A stretch of DNA of 64,000 nucleotides. Source: Amycolatopsis dendrobii (GTDB taxonomy: Bacteria > Actinomycetota > Actinomycetes > Mycobacteriales > Pseudonocardiaceae). Below are positions 6,106 through 13,448 of the stretch, one piece after another. The notes below the pieces were generated by a model. The model had not been told where the DNA came from. It searched no databases and saw only the letters and a list, made by a program, of their open reading frames with translations. The first letter of the stretch is position 1. Each line of letters begins with the position of its first letter. Both the position numbers and the translations under genes were made by a program. Location of the stretch: the NCBI RefSeq assembly GCF_014145675.1, contig NZ_JACGZW010000001.1, positions 124,001 through 188,000 on the forward strand, given 5' to 3'.

Positions 6106-8886
6106 GTGACCCAGGTGAATCGCAGGCGGTTTCTGTCCGGCGGGATTGCTGTCGCGGGCGGTGGTGTGCTCGGCGCGTTCGGGGTGTCCGGCACCGCCGA
6201 GGCGGCTCCGGACGCACGTCCGCCTCAGGTCGGCGGCGGCGAGATCGGCAGCGGCTGGACCTTTGTCGCGGCCGACGGCACGGCTGCGGACGGGAGCGTG
6301 CTGGCCAGTGCGCAGAACGTCGCGGGGCTGAAGCCCGCCGTGGTTCCGGGAACTCCGCTGACGAGCATGATCGCCAACGGCGAGTATCCCGATCCGTTGT
6401 ACGGCCGCATCGTGACGGACACCGTTCCGGACAGCCTCAAGGACACCGGCTACTGGTACCGGGTCGCGTTCCGGGTGCCGCGGCTGGTTCCAGGCCAGCG
6501 GTTCTGGCTGCAGTTCGCCGGAATCAACTACCTCGGGACCGTCTGGCTCAACGGGACCAGGGTCGGGACGGTCGAAGGCGCGTTCAAGCGCGAGGTCTTC
6601 GAGGTCACCGACATCGTGGCCGAGGCGGACGGCGTCGCCTGGCTGGCGGTGCTGGTCGGGAAGCTCGACTACGCCGATCCGCCCGCGTTGCCGAGTTACG
6701 CCAGCGGGGTGACGCGAGGCGGGCGCAATGGCGGCCCGACCGGGATCACGCTGAAGAACGGGCCGACGTTCTTCTGCACCGCTGGGTGGGACTGGCTGCC
6801 TACCATTCCGGACCGGGATCTGGGGATCTGGCAGCCGGTCACGTGGCGTACCACCGGGCCGGTCCGGGTGGCTGACGTGCAGGTCGCCTCGACGCTGTCG
6901 CAGGATTTGCGGACGGCGGAGGTCGCGGTCTCGCTTGCGTTGGACAGCGCTGCCGGGGAGTCCGTGGTGGTGACGGGGTCCCTCGACGGGCAGGGGTTCC
7001 GGCGGACGGTCAGTGTTCCGGCCGGGGCGTCGTCGGTGGTGCTGACGTCGAAGGAGATCGCCTGTCTGCGGGTGGATCGGCCGAAGTTGTGGTGGCCCAA
7101 TGGGTACGGGGAACCTTATCGGTACCGGTTGGCGGTCGGGGTCGAGTCCGGCGGCCAGGTGCACGACGAACGGACCGTGGACTTCGGGATCCGGCGGATC
7201 GAGTACACGACGCCGATGCGGTCGCCCTCCGGGACGGTGAGCCAGTGTCTGGCTATTACGGTCAACAATCAGCCGATTCTGGTGATGGGCGGGAACTGGG
7301 GGCTGGACGAGGCGCTGAAGCGGATTCCCCGGGACAGGGTGCGTGCGCAGGTTCGATTGCACCGGGACGCCAATCTCAATGTGATCCGGAATTGGAACGG
7401 GCAGAGCAGTACCGAGGACTTCTTCGCCGCCTGCGACGAGTACGGCATCCTGGTCTGGCAGGACTTCTTCTGCTCGACCGAAGGGCCGCCCGCGGAGAAC
7501 GTCGCCCGGGACCTCGCGAACATCCGCGATTGCATCGTGCGGTTCCGCAACCACCCCTCGATCCTGCTGTGGTGCGGCGGGAACGAGGGGCCGCCTCCGC
7601 AGCCGTTGATCGACGGCCTGGACGCGCTGGTCGCCGAACTGGACCCGCAGCGGGTGGTGCTGACCAGTTCTGCCGGGGACACCGGGAAGAATCCGGTTGA
7701 CGGGTACCGGTCCGGCGGGCCGTATCACTGGGTGCCGCCTGCCCAGCACTTCTCGTTGAACGACGGTACCCAGTGGCCGCCGTTTCACAACGAGGTCGGG
7801 TCTTATTCGATTCCGACGCTGGAGTTCATGCGGAAGATGCTGCCGGAGGCTTCGTGGGAGCATCCGGACGACTTCTGGGCTGATCGGGATGTCAACGGCA
7901 ACGGAGGGAACGGGGGCGGGGCCGGGTACCTCCGGCTGACTGCCGAGCGGTACGGGGAGGTGCGGAACCTCGCGGATTTCGCGCGCAAGTCGCAGTTGAT
8001 GAATTACGAGTGCATCAGGGCGATTTACGAGGCGCCAGTGGCGCATATGCGGAGTGCTGGGCCTTATCCGCGAACTGGGGTCATTATGTGGATGACCAAT
8101 CCTGCGCAGCCTAGTTTCGTTTGGCAGATGTACAGCCACGATTTGGAGGCGCATTCGGCGTTCTACGCGGTTCAGCATGCTTGCCGGCGGGTGAATGTGG
8201 TGCTGGATGCGCGGACTTTCGATGTGGTGGTGGCGAACCATTCGCGGGAGGCGGTTCGGGGGAGGGTCGACGTCTCGCTCTACGGGCTGGACGGGGCGGA
8301 ATTCGGTCGTGCCTCGTTTCCGGTGGGCGGGGTTGGCCCAGCTGATCGCGGTGTGGTGGGGAGCGTTGCTTCGGCGTTGAAAAGGGCGCCTGCCGAAGTT
8401 GCTTTTGTCCGGCTGGTGTTGCGGGATCTTCGGGGGCTGGAGGTTGTTCGGAGTTTCTCGTGGGTGGAGAGTCCTGGGCGGGAGGCCGGGTTCGCCGGCC
8501 TGGACGAGATGCCCGCGGCCGCGGTTTCGGTGATCGCCGGGGTTTCCCGGGGGCCGGATGGGGGTGAGGTTGTGGTCGATGTGCGGAATATCGGTGAGTC
8601 TGTGGCGTTGATGCTGCATTTGCAGGTTTATGACGTTCGCACCGGGGAAAGGGTTCTTCCCGCTACGTTTAGTGATAATTATGTGAATGTGGTCGGCGGG
8701 GAATCGGTGAGTGTCCGGGCTCGGTTGGACAGCGATCAGGTTCGGCGGCATCCCCGGGTCGGGGTTCGGGTCGACGGGTGGAAGATCGACGAGCGGGCGT
8801 CTCGGTTGCGGGGGCGCGGGGTGGCGGTGACGTTCAATCGGGACGCGTTGGACGTGAGTCCTGCGGTGCCTGAGTTTGGGCGGTGA
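6106..8886 (+). CDS. Tat-exported glycoside hydrolase family 2 protein
   Basis: A 926-residue protein. Residues 1-34 form a twin-arginine signal (NRRRFLSGG, hydrophobic core, cleavage near AEAAPDA). Next come the GH2 sugar-binding domain (YWYRVAFRVP, GINYLGTVWLNG), an immunoglobulin-like domain and the TIM barrel. The acid/base is predicted as E494 (CGGNEG) and the nucleophile as E563 (HNEVGSYS). Two more beta-rich domains follow. The overall form resembles beta-mannosidase and exo-beta-glucosaminidase branches of GH2; I cannot separate them. The GTG start has GGGAG upstream. It is divergent from the pqq operon, with no obvious metabolic link. Confidence 0.9.
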   Translation: MTQVNRRRFLSGGIAVAGGGVLGAFGVSGTAEAAPDARPPQVGGGEIGSGWTFVAADGTAADGSVLASAQNVAGLKPAVVPGTPLTSMIANGEYPDPLYGRIVTDTVPDSLKDTGYWYRVAFRVPRLVPGQRFWLQFAGINYLGTVWLNGTRVGTVEGAFKREVFEVTDIVAEADGVAWLAVLVGKLDYADPPALPSYASGVTRGGRNGGPTGITLKNGPTFFCTAGWDWLPTIPDRDLGIWQPVTWRTTGPVRVADVQVASTLSQDLRTAEVAVSLALDSAAGESVVVTGSLDGQGFRRTVSVPAGASSVVLTSKEIACLRVDRPKLWWPNGYGEPYRYRLAVGVESGGQVHDERTVDFGIRRIEYTTPMRSPSGTVSQCLAITVNNQPILVMGGNWGLDEALKRIPRDRVRAQVRLHRDANLNVIRNWNGQSSTEDFFAACDEYGILVWQDFFCSTEGPPAENVARDLANIRDCIVRFRNHPSILLWCGGNEGPPPQPLIDGLDALVAELDPQRVVLTSSAGDTGKNPVDGYRSGGPYHWVPPAQHFSLNDGTQWPPFHNEVGSYSIPTLEFMRKMLPEASWEHPDDFWADRDVNGNGGNGGGAGYLRLTAERYGEVRNLADFARKSQLMNYECIRAIYEAPVAHMRSAGPYPRTGVIMWMTNPAQPSFVWQMYSHDLEAHSAFYAVQHACRRVNVVLDARTFDVVVANHSREAVRGRVDVSLYGLDGAEFGRASFPVGGVGPADRGVVGSVASALKRAPAEVAFVRLVLRDLRGLEVVRSFSWVESPGREAGFAGLDEMPAAAVSVIAGVSRGPDGGEVVVDVRNIGESVALMLHLQVYDVRTGERVLPATFSDNYVNVVGGESVSVRARLDSDQVRRHPRVGVRVDGWKIDERASRLRGRGVAVTFNRDALDVSPAVPEFGR

Positions 8887-9078
8887 GGGGTCGGCTCGTC
8901 GCCCTGGCGGGCGACATTGCGCTGGGGCGGTGGCCCCCACCCCCGAAGGTTTATTGTGCTGAACCGCAGGGCGGCTTCGGATCGGGGTTGGGGGCGGTGC
9001 GGGGTGCCTCCATGGGTGGGTGCATCGGTGCGGTTGGGTGCCTCGAATGCCGGGTGCATCGGCTGCGGTTCGCGGGGC

Positions 9079-9200
9079 GGCGCTAGCGCCCCAATGTGGC
9101 ATTGGGTGCGTCGCATGCACCGAACGCCGCATTGGGTGCGTCGCATGCACCCAGTGCCGCATTGGGTGCGTGGGATGCGCCGAACGCCGCATGAGCGCAT
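9079..9200. repeat. 30-bp tandem repeat with conserved CCCAATG hairpin
   Basis: ATTGGGTGCG recurs at 9101, 9131 and 9161 with exact 30-bp spacing, and a decayed fourth copy starts at 9191. The first unit is preceded by CCCAATG-TGG-CATTGGG (9090-9106), a 7-bp perfect stem, and the third by a stem of the same design with one G:T pair. A perfect palindrome GGCGCTAGCGCC sits at 9079-9090. The rest of the 8887-9285 spacer holds looser GGGTGCATCGG words and no gene. The same hairpin unit recurs at 24174. Confidence 0.8.
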
Positions 9201-9285
9201 CGCGTAGTGGGGTGCTGGTCGTGAAGGGGGCCCCTCGCGGGCGGCGGCACCAGCGTCCGATGTGGACAGACCGGGGAGCGGCGCG

Positions 9286-9627
9286 TCAGCCGTGCGGGGG
9301 AGGCGTGCGTTCGGGAGCGGTGAGGATTGCCTCCAGCAGTCCAGGGAACCGCGCCTCCACCTCGTCGCGCCGCACATGGACGATCCGGTGGCGGCCTTCG
9401 GCGACGGTGCGGGTCAGGCCGGCCTCCCGGAGGACCCGGTAGTGGTGCGAGATCGTCGGGTTGCTGAGGCCCAGGTCCGCTTTCTCCACCAGTGCCGCGC
9501 AGTCGATCGGATCCCCGGCTTGGTACATCGTCTTCAGCAGCGTCCGCCTGCCTGGATCGGCTAGGGCGCTGAGGATCACCGTCAGGTCGAACGATTCGAC
9601 GGACGGCTCGGGCAGCGTGCGCGGCAC
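9286..9627 (-). CDS. ArsR-family winged-helix repressor
   Basis: About 113 residues with the ArsR fold: ILSALADPGRRTLLKTMYQAG, then the recognition helix around LSNPTISHHYRVLREAGL and the beta wing VAEGRHRIVHVRRDE. No Cys metal site and no alpha-5 His/Asp motif is present, so it likely senses something other than metal. I chose GTG 9627 because GGAG lies 8 bases upstream and this leaves a 59-base promoter gap. An ATG at 9705 would add 26 residues but would run into the start of the divergent transporter. It presumably represses itself and the neighbouring exporter. Confidence 0.82.
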   Translation of the reverse strand: MPRTLPEPSVESFDLTVILSALADPGRRTLLKTMYQAGDPIDCAALVEKADLGLSNPTISHHYRVLREAGLTRTVAEGRHRIVHVRRDEVEARFPGLLEAILTAPERTPPPHG

Positions 9628-9649
9628 TGGCGGGGCTCCAATCAATGCT

Positions 9650-9699
9650 TTGACCGTCGTCGAATCATAGTTTAGGCTCCATCGATGTGACGATTCGAC
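9650..9699. promoter_or_regulatory. Overlapping divergent promoters and GTCGAATC operator
   Basis: Plus strand: TTGACC 9650-9655, 17 bases, TAGGCT 9673-9678, placing the transcript start at or next to the GTG at 9687. Minus strand: TATGAT (9669-9664) is a good -10 for the ArsR gene. GTCGAATC at 9659-9666 and its inverse GATTCGAC at 9692-9699 flank the region and are the likely ArsR operator arms. Confidence 0.55.
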
Positions 9700-10871
9700 A
9701 ATCATCGAACGGTGTGCGCATGGTGATCCTGGCCGTGGGCACGTTCGTGCTCGGGGTGGACGGGTTCGTGCTTCCTGGGCTGCTTTCGGACATCTCGCGG
9801 GATCTGTCGGTGAGCGTCGCGGCGGCGGGGCAGCTCACGACGGTCTTCGCGGTCGCGTATGCGGTGGGGTCGCCGGTGATCGCGACGCTCGCGGGGCGGG
9901 TGGACCGCCGGGTCGTGATCGGTGCAGGGATGGGGGCGTTTCTCGTCGGCATGGTGTTGCAGGCGGCGGGGGCCTCCTTCGGCGTCGTGGTGGCGGGGCG
10001 GGTGGTCGCGGCGCTGGGGGCGGCTGCGTTTCAGGCCAATGCTTTCGCGGTCGCCGGAGTGCTTGCCGCGCCGGAGCGGAGGGCGCGGGCGTTCGCGGTG
10101 ATCGGGGCGGGGTCGAGTCTCGCCGCGGTGCTCGGGGTGCCGTTCGGTCTGCTGATCGGGCAGGTCTGGGGGTGGCGCGGCACGTTGTGGACGATTGTGG
10201 TGCTGGCGGCGGTCGCGGCGGTGCTGGCCGGGGTGTTCGTTCCGTCGATGACGTTGCCCGCGACGACGATGCGCGAACGGCTGGCGGTGCTGGTCAATCC
10301 GCGGATCGTCATGTTGCTCGCGGTCAGCGCGCTGGTGTTGGCGCCGTCGTTCTTGCTGATGGCGTACGCGTCCGCGGTGGTGGGGGTGAGCGCGCCGGGC
10401 AGTGCGGACGCGATTCTGGTGGCGTTGCTGGTCAACGGGGCGGGGTTCTTCCTCGGCAACCGGCTCGTCGGGTGGGTCGCGGAGCGGGTCGCGTCGTTGC
10501 GGGTGATCGTGGCGGGGCTGGGGGTCGTGGCGGTGGCCGCGGGCTCGTTGCCGGTCGTTCAGCGGTGGTTCGGGCCGACGCTCGTGGTGTTGTTCGTGCT
10601 GGGGGTGCTGGGGTCGATGCTGTTCATCCCGCAGCAGAACCGGGTGTTCGCGGCGGGCGGGGACGTCGCGGCGGTCGCGCTGAGCCTCAACGGGTCGATG
10701 AATTACGTCGGGACCGCGATCGGGGCGGGGATCGGCGGCGTGGTGCTGGCGAACGGCGGAGCGGGGTGGCTGGGGCCCGCGGCGGCGGTCCTGGCGGCGG
10801 TGGTGCTGGCGGTCGCGCTGGGCACCGCGCCGGAGCGGCGGGCGGCGAGGCCGGCGGGCGCGGTGCGGTGA
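9687..10871 (+). CDS. MFS drug/solute exporter (DHA1 type)
   Basis: A 394-residue, 12-segment major facilitator. The first segment (ILAVGTFVLGVDGFVLPGL) and the loop GRVDRRVVI with RR after segment 2-3 fit the DHA1 exporter branch (AraJ/Ydh-like). The substrate is unknown. The GTG at 9687 would be read from a leaderless transcript; the in-frame ATG at 9720 (MVILAV) is an alternative but has no ribosome site. It is divergent from the ArsR gene and probably derepressed when that regulator leaves DNA. Confidence 0.85.
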   Translation: MTIRQSSNGVRMVILAVGTFVLGVDGFVLPGLLSDISRDLSVSVAAAGQLTTVFAVAYAVGSPVIATLAGRVDRRVVIGAGMGAFLVGMVLQAAGASFGVVVAGRVVAALGAAAFQANAFAVAGVLAAPERRARAFAVIGAGSSLAAVLGVPFGLLIGQVWGWRGTLWTIVVLAAVAAVLAGVFVPSMTLPATTMRERLAVLVNPRIVMLLAVSALVLAPSFLLMAYASAVVGVSAPGSADAILVALLVNGAGFFLGNRLVGWVAERVASLRVIVAGLGVVAVAAGSLPVVQRWFGPTLVVLFVLGVLGSMLFIPQQNRVFAAGGDVAAVALSLNGSMNYVGTAIGAGIGGVVLANGGAGWLGPAAAVLAAVVLAVALGTAPERRAARPAGAVR

Positions 10872-10980
10872 GCGTCCAGTGTGGACGGTCGGGGGGAAGG
10901 CGGGTTGCCGTGTCCGCGGGACTGGCGGATGATGGGCGGCCAGTCCCCGTCCCGTTCCACCGCAGCCCCGGAGGCACGCG

Positions 10981-11736
10981 ATCGCCGGCAACGCCGCCGA
11001 ACCCGGGCGCACGGTCCTGAGCCGCGCGTTCGCGGTGCTGGATTCCTTCCTGTCCGGCCGACCCGAGCAGACTCACGGCGAGATCACCCGGGCGACCGGG
11101 CTCGCGCCTGCCACAGTGCACCGGCTGCTCGCCGAATTGACCGGCTGGGGAGCGCTCGAGCGCACCGGCCGAGGCCGGTACCGGATCGGGCTCCGGCTGT
11201 GGCAGCTCGGGGCGCAGGCACCGGGCGGGCGCGAGCTGCGGGACGTCGCGCTGCCGTTTCTGCAGGATCTGCTGCAGGTGACGCACGAGGTCGTCCACCT
11301 GGTCGTGCTGGACGGGGACCGCGCGCTGTATCTGGAAAAGCTCGAGGCGCATCCGGATGTCGTGGTGACCTCGCGGGTCGGGCTGCGGCTTCCGCTGCAC
11401 GCGGCGGGGCCGGGCAAGGTGCTGCTCGCGCACGCGCCGCCGGACTGCCTCGAAAGCATTCTCAACGGCGGGCTCGAGCGGCGGGCCAGCGGGACGATCA
11501 CCGACCCGGCGCGGCTGCGGCAGGTGCTGGCGGAGATCCGGCTGCAAGGGTTCTGCATCTCCCGCAACGAGATGACCGAGGGCGCGTCGTCGGTCGCGGC
11601 TCCGGTGCGCGGGCCGGGCGATCAGGTCGTGGCGGCGATTTCCGTGGTGGTGCCCAGTTGCACGCCGAATCTGTCGCCGCTGGTGCCGGTGGTCCGGATG
11701 GCCGCGCTGGGGGTCACGCGGGCATTGCAAGGCTGA
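10981..11736 (+). CDS. IclR-family regulator of the benzoylformate genes, apparent ATC start
   Basis: An IclR protein: an N-terminal winged helix (TVLSRAFAVLDSFLSG, THGEITRATGLAPATVHRLL, then the RGRYRIGLRLWQLG wing) and a C-terminal effector domain. The frame is open from TGA 10930, and no ATG, GTG or TTG occurs before GTG 11035, which would delete the first helix. A perfect GGAGG (10970-10974) lies six bases before ATC 10981, in frame with a normal IclR N-terminus (xAGNAAEPGRTV), so I propose ATC initiation. If wrong, the shorter protein from 11035 would bind DNA poorly. The neighbours make it the likely regulator of the next three genes. Confidence 0.8.
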   Translation: MAGNAAEPGRTVLSRAFAVLDSFLSGRPEQTHGEITRATGLAPATVHRLLAELTGWGALERTGRGRYRIGLRLWQLGAQAPGGRELRDVALPFLQDLLQVTHEVVHLVVLDGDRALYLEKLEAHPDVVVTSRVGLRLPLHAAGPGKVLLAHAPPDCLESILNGGLERRASGTITDPARLRQVLAEIRLQGFCISRNEMTEGASSVAAPVRGPGDQVVAAISVVVPSCTPNLSPLVPVVRMAALGVTRALQG

Positions 11737-11743
11737 GGAACTT

Positions 11744-11758
11744 TTCCGCTGAGTGGAA
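11744..11758 (+). promoter_or_regulatory. IclR-type operator upstream of mdlC
   Basis: TTCCGCTGAGTGGAA is an interrupted palindrome (TTCCnCTnAGnGGAA) directly after the regulator stop. Many actinomycete IclR proteins bind TTCC...GGAA palindromes. Its position suggests direct control of the decarboxylase operon by the adjacent regulator. Confidence 0.65.
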
Positions 11759-11766
11759 GAGGGGCT

Positions 11767-11805
11767 GGGCGGCCCGGAGGCGAGCCGGGAGACTCCGGAC
11801 CGCCC
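11767..11805 (+). other. Stem-loop in the mdlC leader
   Basis: GGGCGGCCCGGAG (11767-11779) pairs with CTCCGGACCGCCC (11793-11805) with a single G:U, around a 13-base loop. It sits between the operator and the GAGGAG ribosome site of mdlC. It could be a read-through attenuator for regulator transcripts or a stabilising 5' hairpin. Confidence 0.5.
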
Positions 11806-11831
11806 GCTGCCGCACTGCCGAGGAGAAGTCC

Positions 11832-13448
11832 GTGAGCCCTGCCCCGACCGTTCGCGACGCCGCGTTCGACGTGCTGCGCCGGTTCGGCGCCACGACGCTG
11901 TTCGCCAACCCCGGGTCGACCGAGATCGCGCTGCTCACCGACCTGCCCGACGACCTCGAGTTCGTGCTGGCGCTGCACGAGGGTTCGGTGGTCGGCATGG
12001 CGACCGGCTGGGCGCTCGCGAACGACCGGCCCGCGGTCGCGATCCTGCACACCACCGCGGGGCTCGGGAACGCGGTCGGCGCCCTGGCGACCGCCCGGGT
12101 CAACCGCGCGCCGCTGGTCGTGCTCGTCGGGCAGCAGGACCGCCGCCACCTCGCGCTCGAGCCGTTCCTGACCGGCCACCGGCTCGACGACCTCGCCCGG
12201 CCGACGCCGGTGTGGATCGCGGAACCGCCGCGCCCGCAGGACGTTCCGGGTGCGCTCGCCCGCGCCTGGCACGAGGCGCGCGAGCACCGCGGACCGGCGC
12301 TGGTGATCGTGCCGATGGACGACTGGTCCGAACCAGCGGGCGCGGACGAGCCGCTGCCCGCCCCGGCCAAGCTGGTCCGCGCGAACGCCGCCGAGCCCGC
12401 GGTGCTGGCCGAACTGGCGGAATTCCTCGGTACCGCAAGCAATCCGGTGCTCGTCGCGGGCGCCGGGGCCGACGACGCCGAATCGTGGCGCGGGCTGACC
12501 GCGCTGGCGGAGAGGCTCTCCTGCCCGGTGTGGCAGGAAGCGTTCGGGGCGCGCGCCGGATTCCCGCAGGATCACCCGCAGTTCGCCGGGCATCTGCCGC
12601 CGGGCCGGGAAGGACTGCGGAAAGCGTTGTCCGGGCACGACGCGGTGCTCTCGGTCGGCGCGCCGGTTTTCCGCCAGTACCCGCGGGAACCGGGGCAGCT
12701 GACCGAGCCGGACACCCGCATCGCGGTGGTCACCGACGATCCGAACGAGGCGCACCGCAGCCCGGTCGACCTCGCCGTGCTGGCGCGGCCGTCGGCGGTG
12801 TGCGGTCCGTTGGCGGAGCTGATTCCGGCGCGGGAAGCGGGCACGGAGAAGATCGGCCGGACGGTCGAGTTGCCCGGGGCCCCGGAGCCGGGCGCGCCGC
12901 TGGGGCCGGACCACGTGTTCGGTCTGCTCGCGCGCCGGTTGCCCAAGGACACGGTGCTGGTCGAGGAATCCCCGTCGAGCCGTCCGCTGCTGCACGCGTA
13001 TGTCCCGGCACGCGAGCCGCTCGGGTTCCTCAGCGCGGCCATGGGCGGGCTGGGCTTCGGCATTCCGGCGGCGGTCGGACTGCGGATGGGCGGACTGAAG
13101 CGGCCGGTGGTGGCGGTGATCGGGGACGGCTCGTCGCTGTACTCGATCCAGTCGCTGTGGAGCGCCGCGCATTACGGAGTCGGCGTCCTCGTGATCGTGC
13201 TGTCCAACGGCGGCTACGCGATCATGGACAAACTCGCCGTGCGGCACGGCGAACGCACGGCTGGGGGCGGGAAAGCGCCGTGGCCTGGATTCGACGAGGT
13301 CAGCGTGAGCGGGCTCGCGAAATCGCTCGGCTGCCCGGCGCGGCGCGCGCAAACCTACGAAGAACTGGAGTCGGTGTTGAACGAGGTGCTGCCGACGTTG
13401 GCCGCGCGCACGGAGCCGCTGGTGCTCGAAGTGGCGGTGACGGCATGA
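11832..13448 (+). CDS. mdlC: Benzoylformate decarboxylase-like ThDP enzyme
   Basis: A 538-residue thiamine diphosphate enzyme. Seen: the FANPGSTE catalytic-loop serine, LHTTAGLGN carrying the catalytic His, a central nucleotide-like domain, and the ThDP-Mg motif beginning GDGS and ending in SNGGY. In the Pseudomonas putida enzyme a second catalytic His (H281) lies in FRYHQYDPGQ; here the matching stretch is FRQYPREPGQ, so that His appears replaced by Tyr. The expected reaction is benzoylformate to benzaldehyde and CO2. The GTG start has GAGGAG six bases upstream. The ATGA overlap with the next gene, an aldehyde dehydrogenase, fits this role. A related 2-oxoacid substrate is possible. Confidence 0.88.
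   Translation: MSPAPTVRDAAFDVLRRFGATTLFANPGSTEIALLTDLPDDLEFVLALHEGSVVGMATGWALANDRPAVAILHTTAGLGNAVGALATARVNRAPLVVLVGQQDRRHLALEPFLTGHRLDDLARPTPVWIAEPPRPQDVPGALARAWHEAREHRGPALVIVPMDDWSEPAGADEPLPAPAKLVRANAAEPAVLAELAEFLGTASNPVLVAGAGADDAESWRGLTALAERLSCPVWQEAFGARAGFPQDHPQFAGHLPPGREGLRKALSGHDAVLSVGAPVFRQYPREPGQLTEPDTRIAVVTDDPNEAHRSPVDLAVLARPSAVCGPLAELIPAREAGTEKIGRTVELPGAPEPGAPLGPDHVFGLLARRLPKDTVLVEESPSSRPLLHAYVPAREPLGFLSAAMGGLGFGIPAAVGLRMGGLKRPVVAVIGDGSSLYSIQSLWSAAHYGVGVLVIVLSNGGYAIMDKLAVRHGERTAGGGKAPWPGFDEVSVSGLAKSLGCPARRAQTYEELESVLNEVLPTLAARTEPLVLEVAVTA

Noticed and set aside
5920..9192. Very long open frame on the minus strand opposite the GH2 gene
   Set aside because: It is a shadow of codon bias: no domain, odd Pro/Arg/His composition, and it lies antisense to a gene with full GH2 motifs.
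9091..9200. Possible CRISPR array
   Set aside because: The units are contiguous with no unique spacers and no cas genes are present.
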